64,000 nt of DNA from Sphingomonas sp. GTDB lineage: Bacteria; Pseudomonadota; Alphaproteobacteria; Sphingomonadales; Sphingomonadaceae. Location of the stretch: NCBI RefSeq assembly GCF_017745215.1, contig NZ_JAGHZV010000016.1, forward strand, positions 1 to 64,000, written 5' to 3'. The notes under the pieces are model-generated. The model had not been told where the DNA came from. It worked only from the letters and a program-made list of their open reading frames with translations, and did not search any database. A program made the position numbers and the translations under genes. This document shows, piece after piece, positions 33,108-41,116 of this stretch. How positions within the stretch are numbered: the stretch's first letter is position 1; every line of letters starts with the position of its first letter.

Positions 33108-33343
33108 GTCTCTAACTCCCTCTCTGCTTCCTCCAGGCCAGGGGGGTCTCGGCCTGTACCCAAGGAATTGCATCGAGCGTGCCAGTTTATGATTTACTTT
33201 AATATCAATATCTTAGCTTAAACGAGAAGGCAGTGACGGTGCTATAGTACAGTAAATCACGCCAGCTTTTGGGAAAGCCCGCCGATGAGGCGGACGGAGG
33301 CGCGCAATGGCGAGCGGTTTTCCGAAAGGGGCCCGGGCCGCAA
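33108..33343. other. AT-rich intergenic region with a spaced inverted repeat
   Basis: Unlike its surroundings, 33185-33260 is AT-rich. It holds GATTTACT at 33191-33198 and its complement AGTAAATC at 33251-33258, 52 bp apart. It lies downstream of the outer-membrane-protein gene and upstream of the small exported-protein gene, both leftward, so it probably contains the promoter of the latter. No coding sequence recognised. Confidence 0.45.
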
Positions 33344-34138
33344 TCAGAAGCGGCGGGCGATTCCGGCGTAGATCTCGGTGTCCGCGGCGTCGTGGTTGAG
33401 CCCCAGCGCGCCACCCACGTCGAGCTGGAGATCGTCCGAGACCGACCAGGCGAACGAGCCCCCGGCATAGCCCTGTGTCGTCCCGCCCGCGGGATCCTCG
33501 TCGCGGATCCACTGGCCCTCGAGCGTGAAGGACAGCGCCGAGGTGAGCGGCACGCCGAGCCCGACGACTTCGCTCGCCTGGAAATGGCGGCCATGCCCGT
33601 CGCCGTCGACCGCGGCGGCGAGCGTCGCGGTGCTCTGGATCGAGAAGTCGCCCGGAAGCGCGAGGCTGGCCGGAATGGCGAGCGCGGCGCTCCAGTCCCC
33701 TGCCCCGGCCGGCGCCTTGCCGACCGGCAGCATCACCAGCGGCTCGAGCGTGATCGAGAAGCCGCTGCCGTCTGGATGGACGAGGTTCTTGCGCAGGCCG
33801 AGCGTCAGGTCGCCCACCGCGCTGCCGGTAGCCACGCCGCCAGCATCGCGGACACGCTCGCGGACATAGGGGGTCCAGCCGATCTCGGCTTCGAAGCTGG
33901 TGCCGATCCCGGCGCGGACGAGCGTGTCGGCGAGCGTGATCGTGTCGGTCACCGCGCCGCCGCTCCTGTCATGCTGCCAGTCGGCAAGGCCCGTCTCGAC
34001 CGAGACGCGGCCCGGCGCAATCGTGCAGGGCGTGTCGCCCAGGCCGGGGCGCGCGGGGCAATAGTCGCGCTCCTCCTGCGCCATCGCGGGGGTCGCGGCG
34101 GCCAGGGCGAGAGGTCCAACGATCCAGATCGGCTTCAT
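33344..34138 (-). CDS. outer-membrane beta-barrel protein (MetA/transporter-like)
   Basis: The 264-aa product has a signal peptide (MKPIWIVGPLALAAATPAMA-Q) and a mature part of alternating amphipathic strands (VSVETGLADWQHD, FEAEIGWTPYVRER, GDLTLGLRKNLV, SITLEPLVMLPVG). It ends in IYAGIARRF, with the C-terminal Phe typical of outer-membrane proteins. It resembles the phenol-degradation MetA-like/transporter family of barrels. Two cysteines near the mature N-terminus (YCPARP, TPCTIAP) may pair. Ligand unknown. The start was set at MKPIW so that the signal peptide is N-terminal. Confidence 0.75.
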   Translation of the reverse strand: MKPIWIVGPLALAAATPAMAQEERDYCPARPGLGDTPCTIAPGRVSVETGLADWQHDRSGGAVTDTITLADTLVRAGIGTSFEAEIGWTPYVRERVRDAGGVATGSAVGDLTLGLRKNLVHPDGSGFSITLEPLVMLPVGKAPAGAGDWSAALAIPASLALPGDFSIQSTATLAAAVDGDGHGRHFQASEVVGLGVPLTSALSFTLEGQWIRDEDPAGGTTQGYAGGSFAWSVSDDLQLDVGGALGLNHDAADTEIYAGIARRF

Positions 34139-34175
34139 CGCGATGCTCCAGTCTCCTGGACGCATCATAGCAGGC

Positions 34176-34946
34176 TCAGCGCAGCTGCACCCAGGTCGGC
34201 GCATGATCGCTCGCCTTCTCGCGGCCGCGATAGTCCTTGTCGACTCCGGCGTTGAGGAAGCGGTCGGCGGCGATCGGGCTCAGCAGCAGGTGATCGATGC
34301 GGAAGCCCGCGTCGCGCTGCCAGGCGCCGGCCTGATAGTCCCAGAAGGTCCAGACCCCGCCCTGGGGGAAGCGCGTGCGCAGCGAATCGGTCCAGCCCTG
34401 CGCGAGCAGGCCGCGGTAGCGATCGCGCGCCTCCGGCTGCATCAGCGCATCCTCGGCCATCGCGCGAACCGAGAAGGTGTCATCGTCGTTAGGGATGACA
34501 TTGTAGTCGCCGGCAAGCACCACCGGCCGCTCCTCGGCGAGCAGCGCAAGGGCGCGGTCCTGCAGCCGCTCCATCCATTTGAGCTTATAGTCGAACTTGG
34601 GGCCGGGCTGCGGATTGCCGTTGGGCAGGTAGATCGACGCGACGATCAGGTCGCCGACCTCGCATTCGATGTAGCGACTGTGCGCGTCGTCGGGATCGCC
34701 CGCGAGCCCGCGCTGGCGCTCGACCGGCTGCTGGCCCTTCGCCAGCACCGCGACGCCGTTGAAACCCTTCTGGCCGTGCCAGACCGCGCCATAGCCGGCG
34801 GCCTCGATGTCCTTGGTGGGGATGCCCTCGTCGGCGCTCTTGAGCTCCTGGAGGCACACCACGTCGGGCTGCTGCTCGGCGAGATATTCGAGCAGCCGCT
34901 CGAGCCGGGCCTTGATGCCGTTGACGTTGTAGGTGACGAGCTTCAA
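34176..34946 (-). CDS. xth: exodeoxyribonuclease III (AP endonuclease family)
   Basis: The 256-aa product begins MKLVTYNVNGIKARLERL and has the catalytic residues of the ExoIII/APE family: Glu in LQELKSADEG, DYNVIPNDDD, Asp/Arg in FRIDHLLLSP, and the terminal ASDHAPTWVQL. It repairs abasic sites and 3'-blocked ends. It starts 10 bp after the erpA-like gene and is cotranscribed with it, a pairing seen in many alphaproteobacteria. Confidence 0.95.
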   Translation of the reverse strand: MKLVTYNVNGIKARLERLLEYLAEQQPDVVCLQELKSADEGIPTKDIEAAGYGAVWHGQKGFNGVAVLAKGQQPVERQRGLAGDPDDAHSRYIECEVGDLIVASIYLPNGNPQPGPKFDYKLKWMERLQDRALALLAEERPVVLAGDYNVIPNDDDTFSVRAMAEDALMQPEARDRYRGLLAQGWTDSLRTRFPQGGVWTFWDYQAGAWQRDAGFRIDHLLLSPIAADRFLNAGVDKDYRGREKASDHAPTWVQLR

Positions 34947-34956
34947 CGCGGCGCGC

Positions 34957-35292
34957 TCAGACCGAGAAGCTCGACCCGCAGCCGCAGCCCGAGGCGGCGT
35001 TGGGGTTGTCGACGCGGAACGCCGCGCCGCCGAGCGATTCGACGAAGTCGACGCTGGCGCCGCGGACGAGGTCGAGGCTGATCGAATCGACCACCAGCTT
35101 CACGCCGTCGGTCTCGGCGACGATATCGTCGCCCTCGATCCCCTCGGCGAAGCCGAACTTGTACTGGAAGCCCGAGCAGCCGCCGCCTTCGACCGAGAGG
35201 CGGAGGATCGCGGGCTTGCTGGTCTTCGCCGCGATCACGGCGACGCGCGCGGCGGCGGCGGGCGTGAGCGCGATGTCGGCGACGGTGGTCAT
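34957..35292 (-). CDS. erpA: iron-sulfur cluster insertion protein (A-type carrier, ErpA-like)
   Basis: The 111-aa A-type carrier has the three cysteines that hold the cluster: Cys39 in EGGGCSGFQY and Cys103/Cys105 in SGCGCGSSF. The ATG at 35292 puts VADIALTPAAAARV at the N-terminus, as in the family. It passes Fe-S clusters to apo-proteins in the cytoplasm. First gene of an operon with xth. ErpA and IscA cannot be separated on sequence alone, but the absence of isc/suf neighbours favours ErpA. Confidence 0.9.
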   Translation of the reverse strand: MTTVADIALTPAAAARVAVIAAKTSKPAILRLSVEGGGCSGFQYKFGFAEGIEGDDIVAETDGVKLVVDSISLDLVRGASVDFVESLGGAAFRVDNPNAASGCGCGSSFSV

Positions 35293-35348
35293 GCGGGGGA
35301 GATAGTGGCGTGCGGGGCGAAGGGCAACCAGCCACCGCGCTCCATGAC

Positions 35349-35430
35349 CGTCATCCCGGCGAAAGCCGGGACCCAGGGTCACGAGCGATGCGGCTTGCTG
35401 CCCTGGGTCCCGGCTTTCGCCGGGATGACG
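35349..35430 (+). repeat. 82-bp nested palindromic repeat (copy 10)
   Basis: Arms intact, loop TCACGAGCGATGCGGCTTGCTG (more diverged than most). It lies between the erpA promoter side and the terminator of the M23 peptidase gene. Confidence 0.93.
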
Positions 35431-35455
35431 GCATCAGTATCGGGATTAGAAGTTC

Positions 35456-35490
35456 GCCAAAACGACGGAGGCCGCCTCTTCGGGCGGCCT
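35456..35490 (-). terminator. rho-independent terminator of the M23 peptidase gene
   Basis: Read leftward: AGGCCGCC, loop CGAAGA, GGCGGCCT (35490 to 35469), then CCGTCGTTTT. A perfect 8-bp stem 30 bp beyond the stop at 35520. Confidence 0.8.
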
Positions 35491-35519
35491 CTCGCTCCTC
35501 TCCTGCTGGACTCGGAAAC

Positions 35520-36707
35520 TCAGTCGGCGGCGGGGCCGCCCATCGCGCCCTTCTGCTGGATCGCGGCGAGATAGCCGCCGTTCTGCAGGAAGGGCACCGG
35601 GTTCACCGCCTTGCCGTCGACGCGCACCTCGTAGTGGAGGTGACTGCCGGTCGAGCGGCCGGTCGAGCCCATCAGGCCGATCAGCTGGCCGCGCTTCACC
35701 TTGGTGTTCTCGCCGATCAGGATCTTCGACATATGGCCGTAGCGCGTCGAGATGCCGTGGCCGTGGCTGATCTCGACCATGTTGCCATAGCCGCCGACGC
35801 GGCCGGCGCGCGCGACGACGCCATCGGCCGTCGCATAGATCGGCGTGCCGAGCGCCCCGGGGATGTCGACGCCCGGATGCATCGCCGCCGAGCCGCGGAA
35901 CGGATCCGAACGCACCCCGAAGGTGCTCGAAAACGTGATGTTCTCGACCGGCTGGAGCGACGGGATCGAGATCACCGTCTGCTCGAGGTTGTCGAGCTTC
36001 TGCCAGGTGAGGAACAGCGAGCGGAACTGCGCGTCGGCATCGGCCGCAGCCGTATCGCCGCCATCGCCGTCGGCCGCTTCAAGCGGACCGCCCATGCCGC
36101 CCTGGACGATCGGGAAGCCGCCCTCGAAGCGCTGCGGATCGAGGCCGAGGCCGCGAATCTTCGCCGCGGTCTGGCTGTAGCGCGCGTTGAGCACTGCCTG
36201 CGCCTTGCCGGCGAGCGCCAGCTGGCGGCTCTCGAGCTTGCGCAGCGGCGCGAGGACTTCCTCGGCGATCGCGCTGGTCTTGTTCGCGGCGTCGGGGATC
36301 GGCTGGTTGATCTTGGCGCGATCGGCGTTGCCGGTCAGCGCGGCGGAGATCAGCGCCTGGTTGTGCTCGACGCGCGCGGCGTGCGCCTTGACCGAGGCCT
36401 TGGCGGCCTCGACGTCGTCCTGCATCTTCTGGACCTGCTTGGCCATCTCGGCCATCTGCGCCTGGGGCGAAGTGTCCTTGCCGGCCACGCCGCTCACCGA
36501 GATCGCGCCGACCATCGCCTGCGCCACGCCATAGCCCGAGAAGAGCACGGTGACGGCGCCCACGCAGGCGACCACCGCCTGGGTGCGCCCGGCGATGCTG
36601 AAGCGCTTCAGGTCGCGTCCGTCGTGAAAGATGAAGTCTCGCGTCGTGAACAGGGCGCGGATGCGGTCCGCGAGCCGCGCCTGTTTGCTGTACGATGCGT
36701 TAGCCAT
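35520..36707 (-). CDS. M23 family metallopeptidase (murein hydrolase or activator)
   Basis: The 395-aa product has an N-terminal cytoplasmic segment, one membrane helix (about 42-64), and a coiled-coil region (about 80-170). A C-terminal LytM/M23 domain (about 270-375) carries Zn ligands in MHPGVDIPG and HLHYEVRVDG and the GRSTGSHLHYE signature. All catalytic residues are present, so an active DD-endopeptidase is likely. The membrane-anchored coiled-coil design resembles septal or elongation-linked M23 proteins. ATG 36707 was preferred to one six codons upstream. It has its own terminator. Confidence 0.9.
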   Translation of the reverse strand: MANASYSKQARLADRIRALFTTRDFIFHDGRDLKRFSIAGRTQAVVACVGAVTVLFSGYGVAQAMVGAISVSGVAGKDTSPQAQMAEMAKQVQKMQDDVEAAKASVKAHAARVEHNQALISAALTGNADRAKINQPIPDAANKTSAIAEEVLAPLRKLESRQLALAGKAQAVLNARYSQTAAKIRGLGLDPQRFEGGFPIVQGGMGGPLEAADGDGGDTAAADADAQFRSLFLTWQKLDNLEQTVISIPSLQPVENITFSSTFGVRSDPFRGSAAMHPGVDIPGALGTPIYATADGVVARAGRVGGYGNMVEISHGHGISTRYGHMSKILIGENTKVKRGQLIGLMGSTGRSTGSHLHYEVRVDGKAVNPVPFLQNGGYLAAIQQKGAMGGPAAD

Positions 36708-36828
36708 GAGTCCCCGGCAAACCAAGGAAGACAGCGCCGGTTGATCCCAGCGTCAGCCTTCGAATTTCACTATGTCGAACGCAGCCCCTCCGCGTCGCGA
36801 CCCCTGCCACGACTTTTGGTATGGGAAC

Positions 36829-37623
36829 TCATTGGGCCGCAAGTGGTTGGTAATAATCGCGCGTCAAACCGGCTGAGTCGCGCGCCGAGTCGTTGAACGG
36901 TGGCTTAACCAGCCCGCGGAAATGGCGCTCGACCAGCTCGCGCCACTTGGTTTCGGGCACGAAACTTTCGCGCGCGCAGCCCGATTCGAACCAATATGTC
37001 CCTGCCCGAACATGGCGGACCTCGTCGTTGAGAATCCGTGTGAGGATTCGGGCGCTGGCTGCATCGCCGACAGCCGAAAGCCGATCGATCGTCGAGGGCG
37101 TGACGTCGAGCCCGCGCGCCTCCAGCACCATCGGCACGATCGCGAGCCGCGCGAGCACGTCGTGCGCCGTCGCGGTCGCGGCGTCCCACAGCCCGTCGTG
37201 CGCAGGCAGCGCACCGTAGCGGCTGCCGAGCTGCTTCAGCCGCCGGTCGAGCAGCGCGAAGTGCATCGCCTCGTCGGCGCCCACGCCGAACCAGTCGTCG
37301 ACGAACGCTCGCGGGAAATGCGCGCCGAACCGTCCGGCCATGTCGAACGCCAAGTCGATCGCGACGAACTCGATGTGCGCCAGCGCATGGATCAGCGCGA
37401 TGCGGCTGCGTTCCGATCCCGCCTTGCCACGCTTGGGCATGCGGTTGGGCGGGAGCAGCTCGGGCTCGGCCGGGCGCGCCGGGCGATCGGGCATGGCGAC
37501 GTCGAAGTCATGCGCCAGCCGGCCCATCCGCCAGCCGCGCGCAGCCGCTCGCGCCGCCATCACCTTGTCGCGCGGGTCGGCCGCCGCGAGGACGGCTCGC
37601 GCCGCCTCAGCGACGCTGCGCAT
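36829..37623 (-). CDS. DUF455 family ferritin-like protein
   Basis: The 264-aa product fits DUF455: N-terminal RSVAEAARAVLAAADPRDKV, then a four-helix ferritin-like domain with possible metal ligands in LAHIEFVAIDLAFD, ADEAMHFALLDRRL, LEARGLDVTP and LNDEVRHVRAGTYWFE. The E-x-x-H repeats suggest a di-iron site. Function is unknown. Its ATG shares one base with the stop of bcp (TGATG), so it is coupled to bcp and, through it, to glnE. Confidence 0.85.
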   Translation of the reverse strand: MRSVAEAARAVLAAADPRDKVMAARAAARGWRMGRLAHDFDVAMPDRPARPAEPELLPPNRMPKRGKAGSERSRIALIHALAHIEFVAIDLAFDMAGRFGAHFPRAFVDDWFGVGADEAMHFALLDRRLKQLGSRYGALPAHDGLWDAATATAHDVLARLAIVPMVLEARGLDVTPSTIDRLSAVGDAASARILTRILNDEVRHVRAGTYWFESGCARESFVPETKWRELVERHFRGLVKPPFNDSARDSAGLTRDYYQPLAAQ

Positions 37624-38096
37624 CAGCCGTGGCCCAGGTCGCGCACGGCTTCGAGCACGTCGATCGCATGGCCGGGCACGCGCACCCGGCGCCAGGCGCG
37701 CACGAGCTTGCCCTCGGCGTCGAACAGGAAGGTCGAGCGGTCGATCCCCATGTATTTCTTGCCGTAGAGCGACTTCTCGACCCACACGCCGAACGCCTGC
37801 ATCGCCTTGTCGTCGGTATCCGTCGCGAGCGGCACGGTGAGGTCGTATTTCGAGATGAACTTCTGATGCTTGATCGCGCCGTCCTTCGAGACGCCGAGCA
37901 CCGCCGCGCCGAGCGCTTCGAACTCGGGCATCAGCGCCGAGAAGTCCTGCGCCTCGCGCGTGCAGCCCGAGGTATCGTCCTTGGGGTAGAAATAGAGCAC
38001 GAACGGCTTGCCGACGCAGTCGCGCAGCGCGATCTTGCCGCCCGCAGGCGTGTCGAGCTCGATCGCCGGAATCTTGTCGCCCTCTTCGATTGCCAT
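37623..38096 (-). CDS. bcp: peroxiredoxin of the BCP/PrxQ family
   Basis: The 157-aa thiol peroxidase has the peroxidatic Cys45 in YPKDDTSGCTREAQDF. In many BCP proteins the resolving Cys follows five residues later; here that position is Gln50, so the enzyme must use another cysteine (Cys27 in LRDCVGK is the only obvious candidate) or act as a 1-Cys form. It reduces hydroperoxides in the cytoplasm. Translationally coupled to glnE upstream and DUF455 downstream by TGATG overlaps. Confidence 0.92.
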   Translation of the reverse strand: MAIEEGDKIPAIELDTPAGGKIALRDCVGKPFVLYFYPKDDTSGCTREAQDFSALMPEFEALGAAVLGVSKDGAIKHQKFISKYDLTVPLATDTDDKAMQAFGVWVEKSLYGKKYMGIDRSTFLFDAEGKLVRAWRRVRVPGHAIDVLEAVRDLGHG

Positions 38097-40789
38097 CAGC
38101 GTTTCACCTTGCCTCGTACCGACTGCCAGCACGCGCGCACCTCCTGCCGCGTGCGCTCGAACTGCGCAACCGTCTCGTCCCAGGTCGCAAGCCCGAGCGC
38201 GCGCGCGATCAGCGCCTGCGTGGCCGCGCCCGGCACCTGGCTGTCGGGCGCCACCAGCCGAAGCACGACGAGCAGGCGCGAGAGGAACTCATAGGCGGGG
38301 CGCATGCCCGGCTTGAGCTTCCTCGCCGCTGCGAGCGCGTCGATCGCGCGGCCGAGGTCGGGGTCGAAGCCCTTGCGGCTGGCGAGCTGGATCGTGTGGA
38401 CCGCGAACTCGAGGTCGACGAGCCCGCCGTCGAGCAGCTTGGCGTCGAGCGGGCCGGCCGGCGGCTTGTGGGTGGCAATCTCGTGGCGCATCTTCACCGC
38501 GTCGGCGGCGATGTCGCGCTTGGGCCGCTTGCCGTCGAGCACGCGGCGGATGACCTGGACGACCGCCTCGCGCGCCGCCGGCGAGCCGTGGATCGGGCGA
38601 GCGCGGGTCAGCGCCATATGCTCCCAGGTCCAGGCTTCCTGCTCCTGGTAGCGGCGAAAGCCCTCGAGCGAGACGACCAGCGTGCCCTGCGCGCCCGACG
38701 GCCGCAGCCGCGTGTCGACTTCGTAGAGCGGGCCCGAGGCGGTCGGCATTGCCAGCGCGCCGCTCAGCCGCTGTGCGAGCCGATTATAGTAAGTCACTGC
38801 GCCAAGCGGCTTTTGTCCGTCGCTCTCGGCGAGATAGTCGCCGGTGAAGAGATAGATGAGGTCGAGGTCGGAAGCATGGGTCAGTGCCCCGCCGCCGAGC
38901 CGGCCGAGCGCGAGGATGACGAGCTCGCTGTTCGGCACCTTGCCGTGGCTGCGCTCGAACTCCTCCGCCGTGGCGGCGGCGAGCGTCTGGATCGCCGCCT
39001 CGGCGACACGGGCATAGCCGGCCGAGACCTCGAGCGGGTCCGACGTCCCCGCGACGATCTGCGCGCCCAGCGCGAAGCGTTTCTCGCCGACCAGCCGGCG
39101 GACGCGCTCGAGCAGCCGCTGGTAATCGTCGCCCCGCTCGCCCGCACGCATTTCGGCGGCGATGTCGTCCACCGACGCGACGGGCTCGAGCGCGCTCGCA
39201 TCGATCAGCCCGTCGAGCAGCTCGGCGCGGCGGCTGAGCCGGTCGGCGAGCGTTGGCGCCAGCGCCAGGATCGCGCCGAGCAGCCGGGCGAGCGGCGGCT
39301 GCGCTTCGAGCAGGCGGAGGAAGTTGATCGCGCTCGGCAGCTTCGAGAGCATCGCATCGAAGCGCGCGATCGCCGCGGCGCTGTCCGGCCCTTCGGCGAA
39401 GGCCTTGACCAGCCCGGGCAGCACCGCCTCGAGCGCCTCGCGCGCCGCCGGGCTGCGCAGCGCCGGATAGGTGCCCGAGCGCCAGCCGTCGATCAGCCGC
39501 TGCGCGGTGGCGGGGTCGGCGAGTCCGGCCTCGGCGAGCGCCACGGCCATTGCCTCGCCGCCCGTGGGCAGTTGCGAGCCCCCCTCGCCCGCCAGTCCGT
39601 CATAGACGCGGCCGACGCATTCGACATGCGGGCGCAGCCGTGCGACCAGCGCCGCGCCATCGGCCATGCCGTCGAGCCGCGCGACATTGTCGAGCGTCGC
39701 CGGATCGGGCGGCAGCCGGTGGGTCTGCAGGTCGTCGACCATCTGCAGCCGGTGCTCGATCGTGCGCAGCTCGGTGTAGGCCCTAGACAGCGCCTGCGCC
39801 TCGACCCCGTCGACCCACCCCGCTTCGGCGAGCGCGGCGAGCGCGTCGCGGGTGGCGGGCGCGCGCAGGCCGGGATCGCGGCCGCCGTGGATCAGCTGGT
39901 GGATCTGCGCGAAGAACTCGACTTCGCGGATGCCGCCGCGCCCGCGCTTGAGGTCATAGCCCGGGCCGAACACCTGCCCGCGCGAATGATGGTCGCGGAT
40001 GCGATGCGAGATGTCTCGGATCTCGCGGATCGCGCCATAGTCGAGCGCGCGGCGCCACACGAACGGGCGGATCGCGGCGAGGAAGCTCTCCCCCAGCGCA
40101 GTGTCGCCGGCGCAGGCGCGTGCCCGGATGAAGGCGGCGCGCTCCCAGGGCAGCGCCTGCGATTCATAATAGCTGATCGCCGCCTCGACCGGCAGCACGA
40201 TCGGCGTTACTTCGGGCGACGGGCGCAGCCGCAGGTCGACGCGGAAGACATAGCCCTCGCCGTCGCGCTCCTGCATCAGGGCGACCACCCGGCGGCCGAT
40301 GCGCACCGCGGCTTCCTCGGGCGCCTCGCGCTCGCGCGCCGGCAGCGTCGCGGGATCGAAGACCAGGATCGGGTCGATGTCCGACGAATAGTTGAGCTCG
40401 CGGCTGCCGAGCTTGCCGAGCGCGATCGCCGCGAAGCCGCGCGGCTCGGCGTCGGGGGTGCGCTCGCGGATCGCCGCGCGGATCGCACGGCCCAGCGCCT
40501 GGTCGGCGAAGTCGCTGAGCACGTTGGTGACGCGCGTGAGGTCATAGGCACCAGAGAGATCGCCCAGCGCGACGAGCAGCGCGAGCCGCCGACGCTCGCG
40601 CCGGAGCGCCGCGCCTTCGCTGGGCGCGTCCACACCCGCCCGCGCCGCCGCGATCGGATCGGCGAGCAGCGCGGGCGCGTCGGCGACCAGCGCGGGCTCG
40701 CGGTCGATCAGCTGGGCAAGGAACGGCGCGTGCGCGCGCGCGCGCGCGATTGCCGCATCGAGATCGGCTTGCTGGGGTGTCGAAACCAT
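38096..40789 (-). CDS. glnE: bifunctional glutamine synthetase adenylyltransferase/deadenylylase
   Basis: The 897-aa product has the two nucleotidyltransferase domains of GlnE. The N-terminal deadenylylase domain has GFAAIALGKLGSRELNYSSD and the C-terminal adenylyltransferase domain has ELVILALGRLGGGALTHASD and DLDLIYLFTGD, joined by PII-responsive helical regions (e.g. RDHHSRGQVFGPGYDLKRGR). It controls glutamine synthetase by adenylylation in response to nitrogen status. ATG at 40789 is used; a TTG 16 codons earlier is less likely. A (GC)8G tract lies at codons 14-19. It overlaps bcp by one base (TGATG). Confidence 0.95.
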   Translation of the reverse strand: MVSTPQQADLDAAIARARAHAPFLAQLIDREPALVADAPALLADPIAAARAGVDAPSEGAALRRERRRLALLVALGDLSGAYDLTRVTNVLSDFADQALGRAIRAAIRERTPDAEPRGFAAIALGKLGSRELNYSSDIDPILVFDPATLPAREREAPEEAAVRIGRRVVALMQERDGEGYVFRVDLRLRPSPEVTPIVLPVEAAISYYESQALPWERAAFIRARACAGDTALGESFLAAIRPFVWRRALDYGAIREIRDISHRIRDHHSRGQVFGPGYDLKRGRGGIREVEFFAQIHQLIHGGRDPGLRAPATRDALAALAEAGWVDGVEAQALSRAYTELRTIEHRLQMVDDLQTHRLPPDPATLDNVARLDGMADGAALVARLRPHVECVGRVYDGLAGEGGSQLPTGGEAMAVALAEAGLADPATAQRLIDGWRSGTYPALRSPAAREALEAVLPGLVKAFAEGPDSAAAIARFDAMLSKLPSAINFLRLLEAQPPLARLLGAILALAPTLADRLSRRAELLDGLIDASALEPVASVDDIAAEMRAGERGDDYQRLLERVRRLVGEKRFALGAQIVAGTSDPLEVSAGYARVAEAAIQTLAAATAEEFERSHGKVPNSELVILALGRLGGGALTHASDLDLIYLFTGDYLAESDGQKPLGAVTYYNRLAQRLSGALAMPTASGPLYEVDTRLRPSGAQGTLVVSLEGFRRYQEQEAWTWEHMALTRARPIHGSPAAREAVVQVIRRVLDGKRPKRDIAADAVKMRHEIATHKPPAGPLDAKLLDGGLVDLEFAVHTIQLASRKGFDPDLGRAIDALAAARKLKPGMRPAYEFLSRLLVVLRLVAPDSQVPGAATQALIARALGLATWDETVAQFERTRQEVRACWQSVRGKVKR

Positions 40790-40839
40790 GACCTGCGGCG
40801 CCTTGCCCCAATCAATCCCTGCAATGTCAAGCAACAAAT

Positions 40840-41049
40840 ATGGAGAACGACCGTTTTAGGGGCATGGCACGCGAAGACGCCTTTCTTGATGCAGATCAGC
40901 ACCAGCCCGGCCTCCGGGTCGAGCGCCCGCGCGCGGGCGACGCGATCGGCTTTGCGCTCCGCGATGCCTATGCCGGCGAGCGCGGCTTGCCTGACGATAT
41001 GATGGCGATGCTCCGGCGGCTCGACGTGCCCGGGCCGCACGCGGGCTGA
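40840..41049 (+). CDS. second NepR-like anti-sigma factor
   Basis: The 69-aa product (or 61 aa from ATG 40864) ends with DAIGFALRDAYAGERGLPDDMMAMLRRLDVP. This closely follows the NepR pattern IG-x-x-LR-x-x-Y...P-x-x-M-x-x-LL-x-x-L seen in nepR at 43136, but is two residues shorter between the Tyr and the Pro. The N-terminal 30 residues are charged and probably disordered, as in NepR. It faces ecfG convergently and is divergent from glnE. Sphingomonads can carry two NepR paralogues; this one may bind EcfG, PhyR or both. No strong ribosome-binding site is seen for either start. Confidence 0.75.
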   Translation: MENDRFRGMAREDAFLDADQHQPGLRVERPRAGDAIGFALRDAYAGERGLPDDMMAMLRRLDVPGPHAG

Positions 41050-41077
41050 TCCCGCACTCAATGTTCTCACGTAAAGC

Positions 41078-41105
41078 CGTCATCCCGACGAAAGCCGGGA
41101 TGACG
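41078..41105. repeat. 28-bp short form of the palindromic repeat
   Basis: CGTCATCCCGACGAAAGCCGGGATGACG: the outer ends of the 82-bp element joined directly, with one substitution. It forms a single hairpin between the convergent nepR-like gene and ecfG and may act as a bidirectional terminator. Confidence 0.85.
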
Positions 41106-41116
41106 GCAATCGGAAA

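Noticed and set aside
36824..36848. GGAAC-N16-GGTT on the + strand
   Set aside because: It lies against the 3' end of the DUF455 gene and no gene follows on that strand.
38090..41002. 970-codon reading frame opposite glnE
   Set aside because: Low-complexity composition without motifs; the opposite strand is an intact glnE and bcp start.
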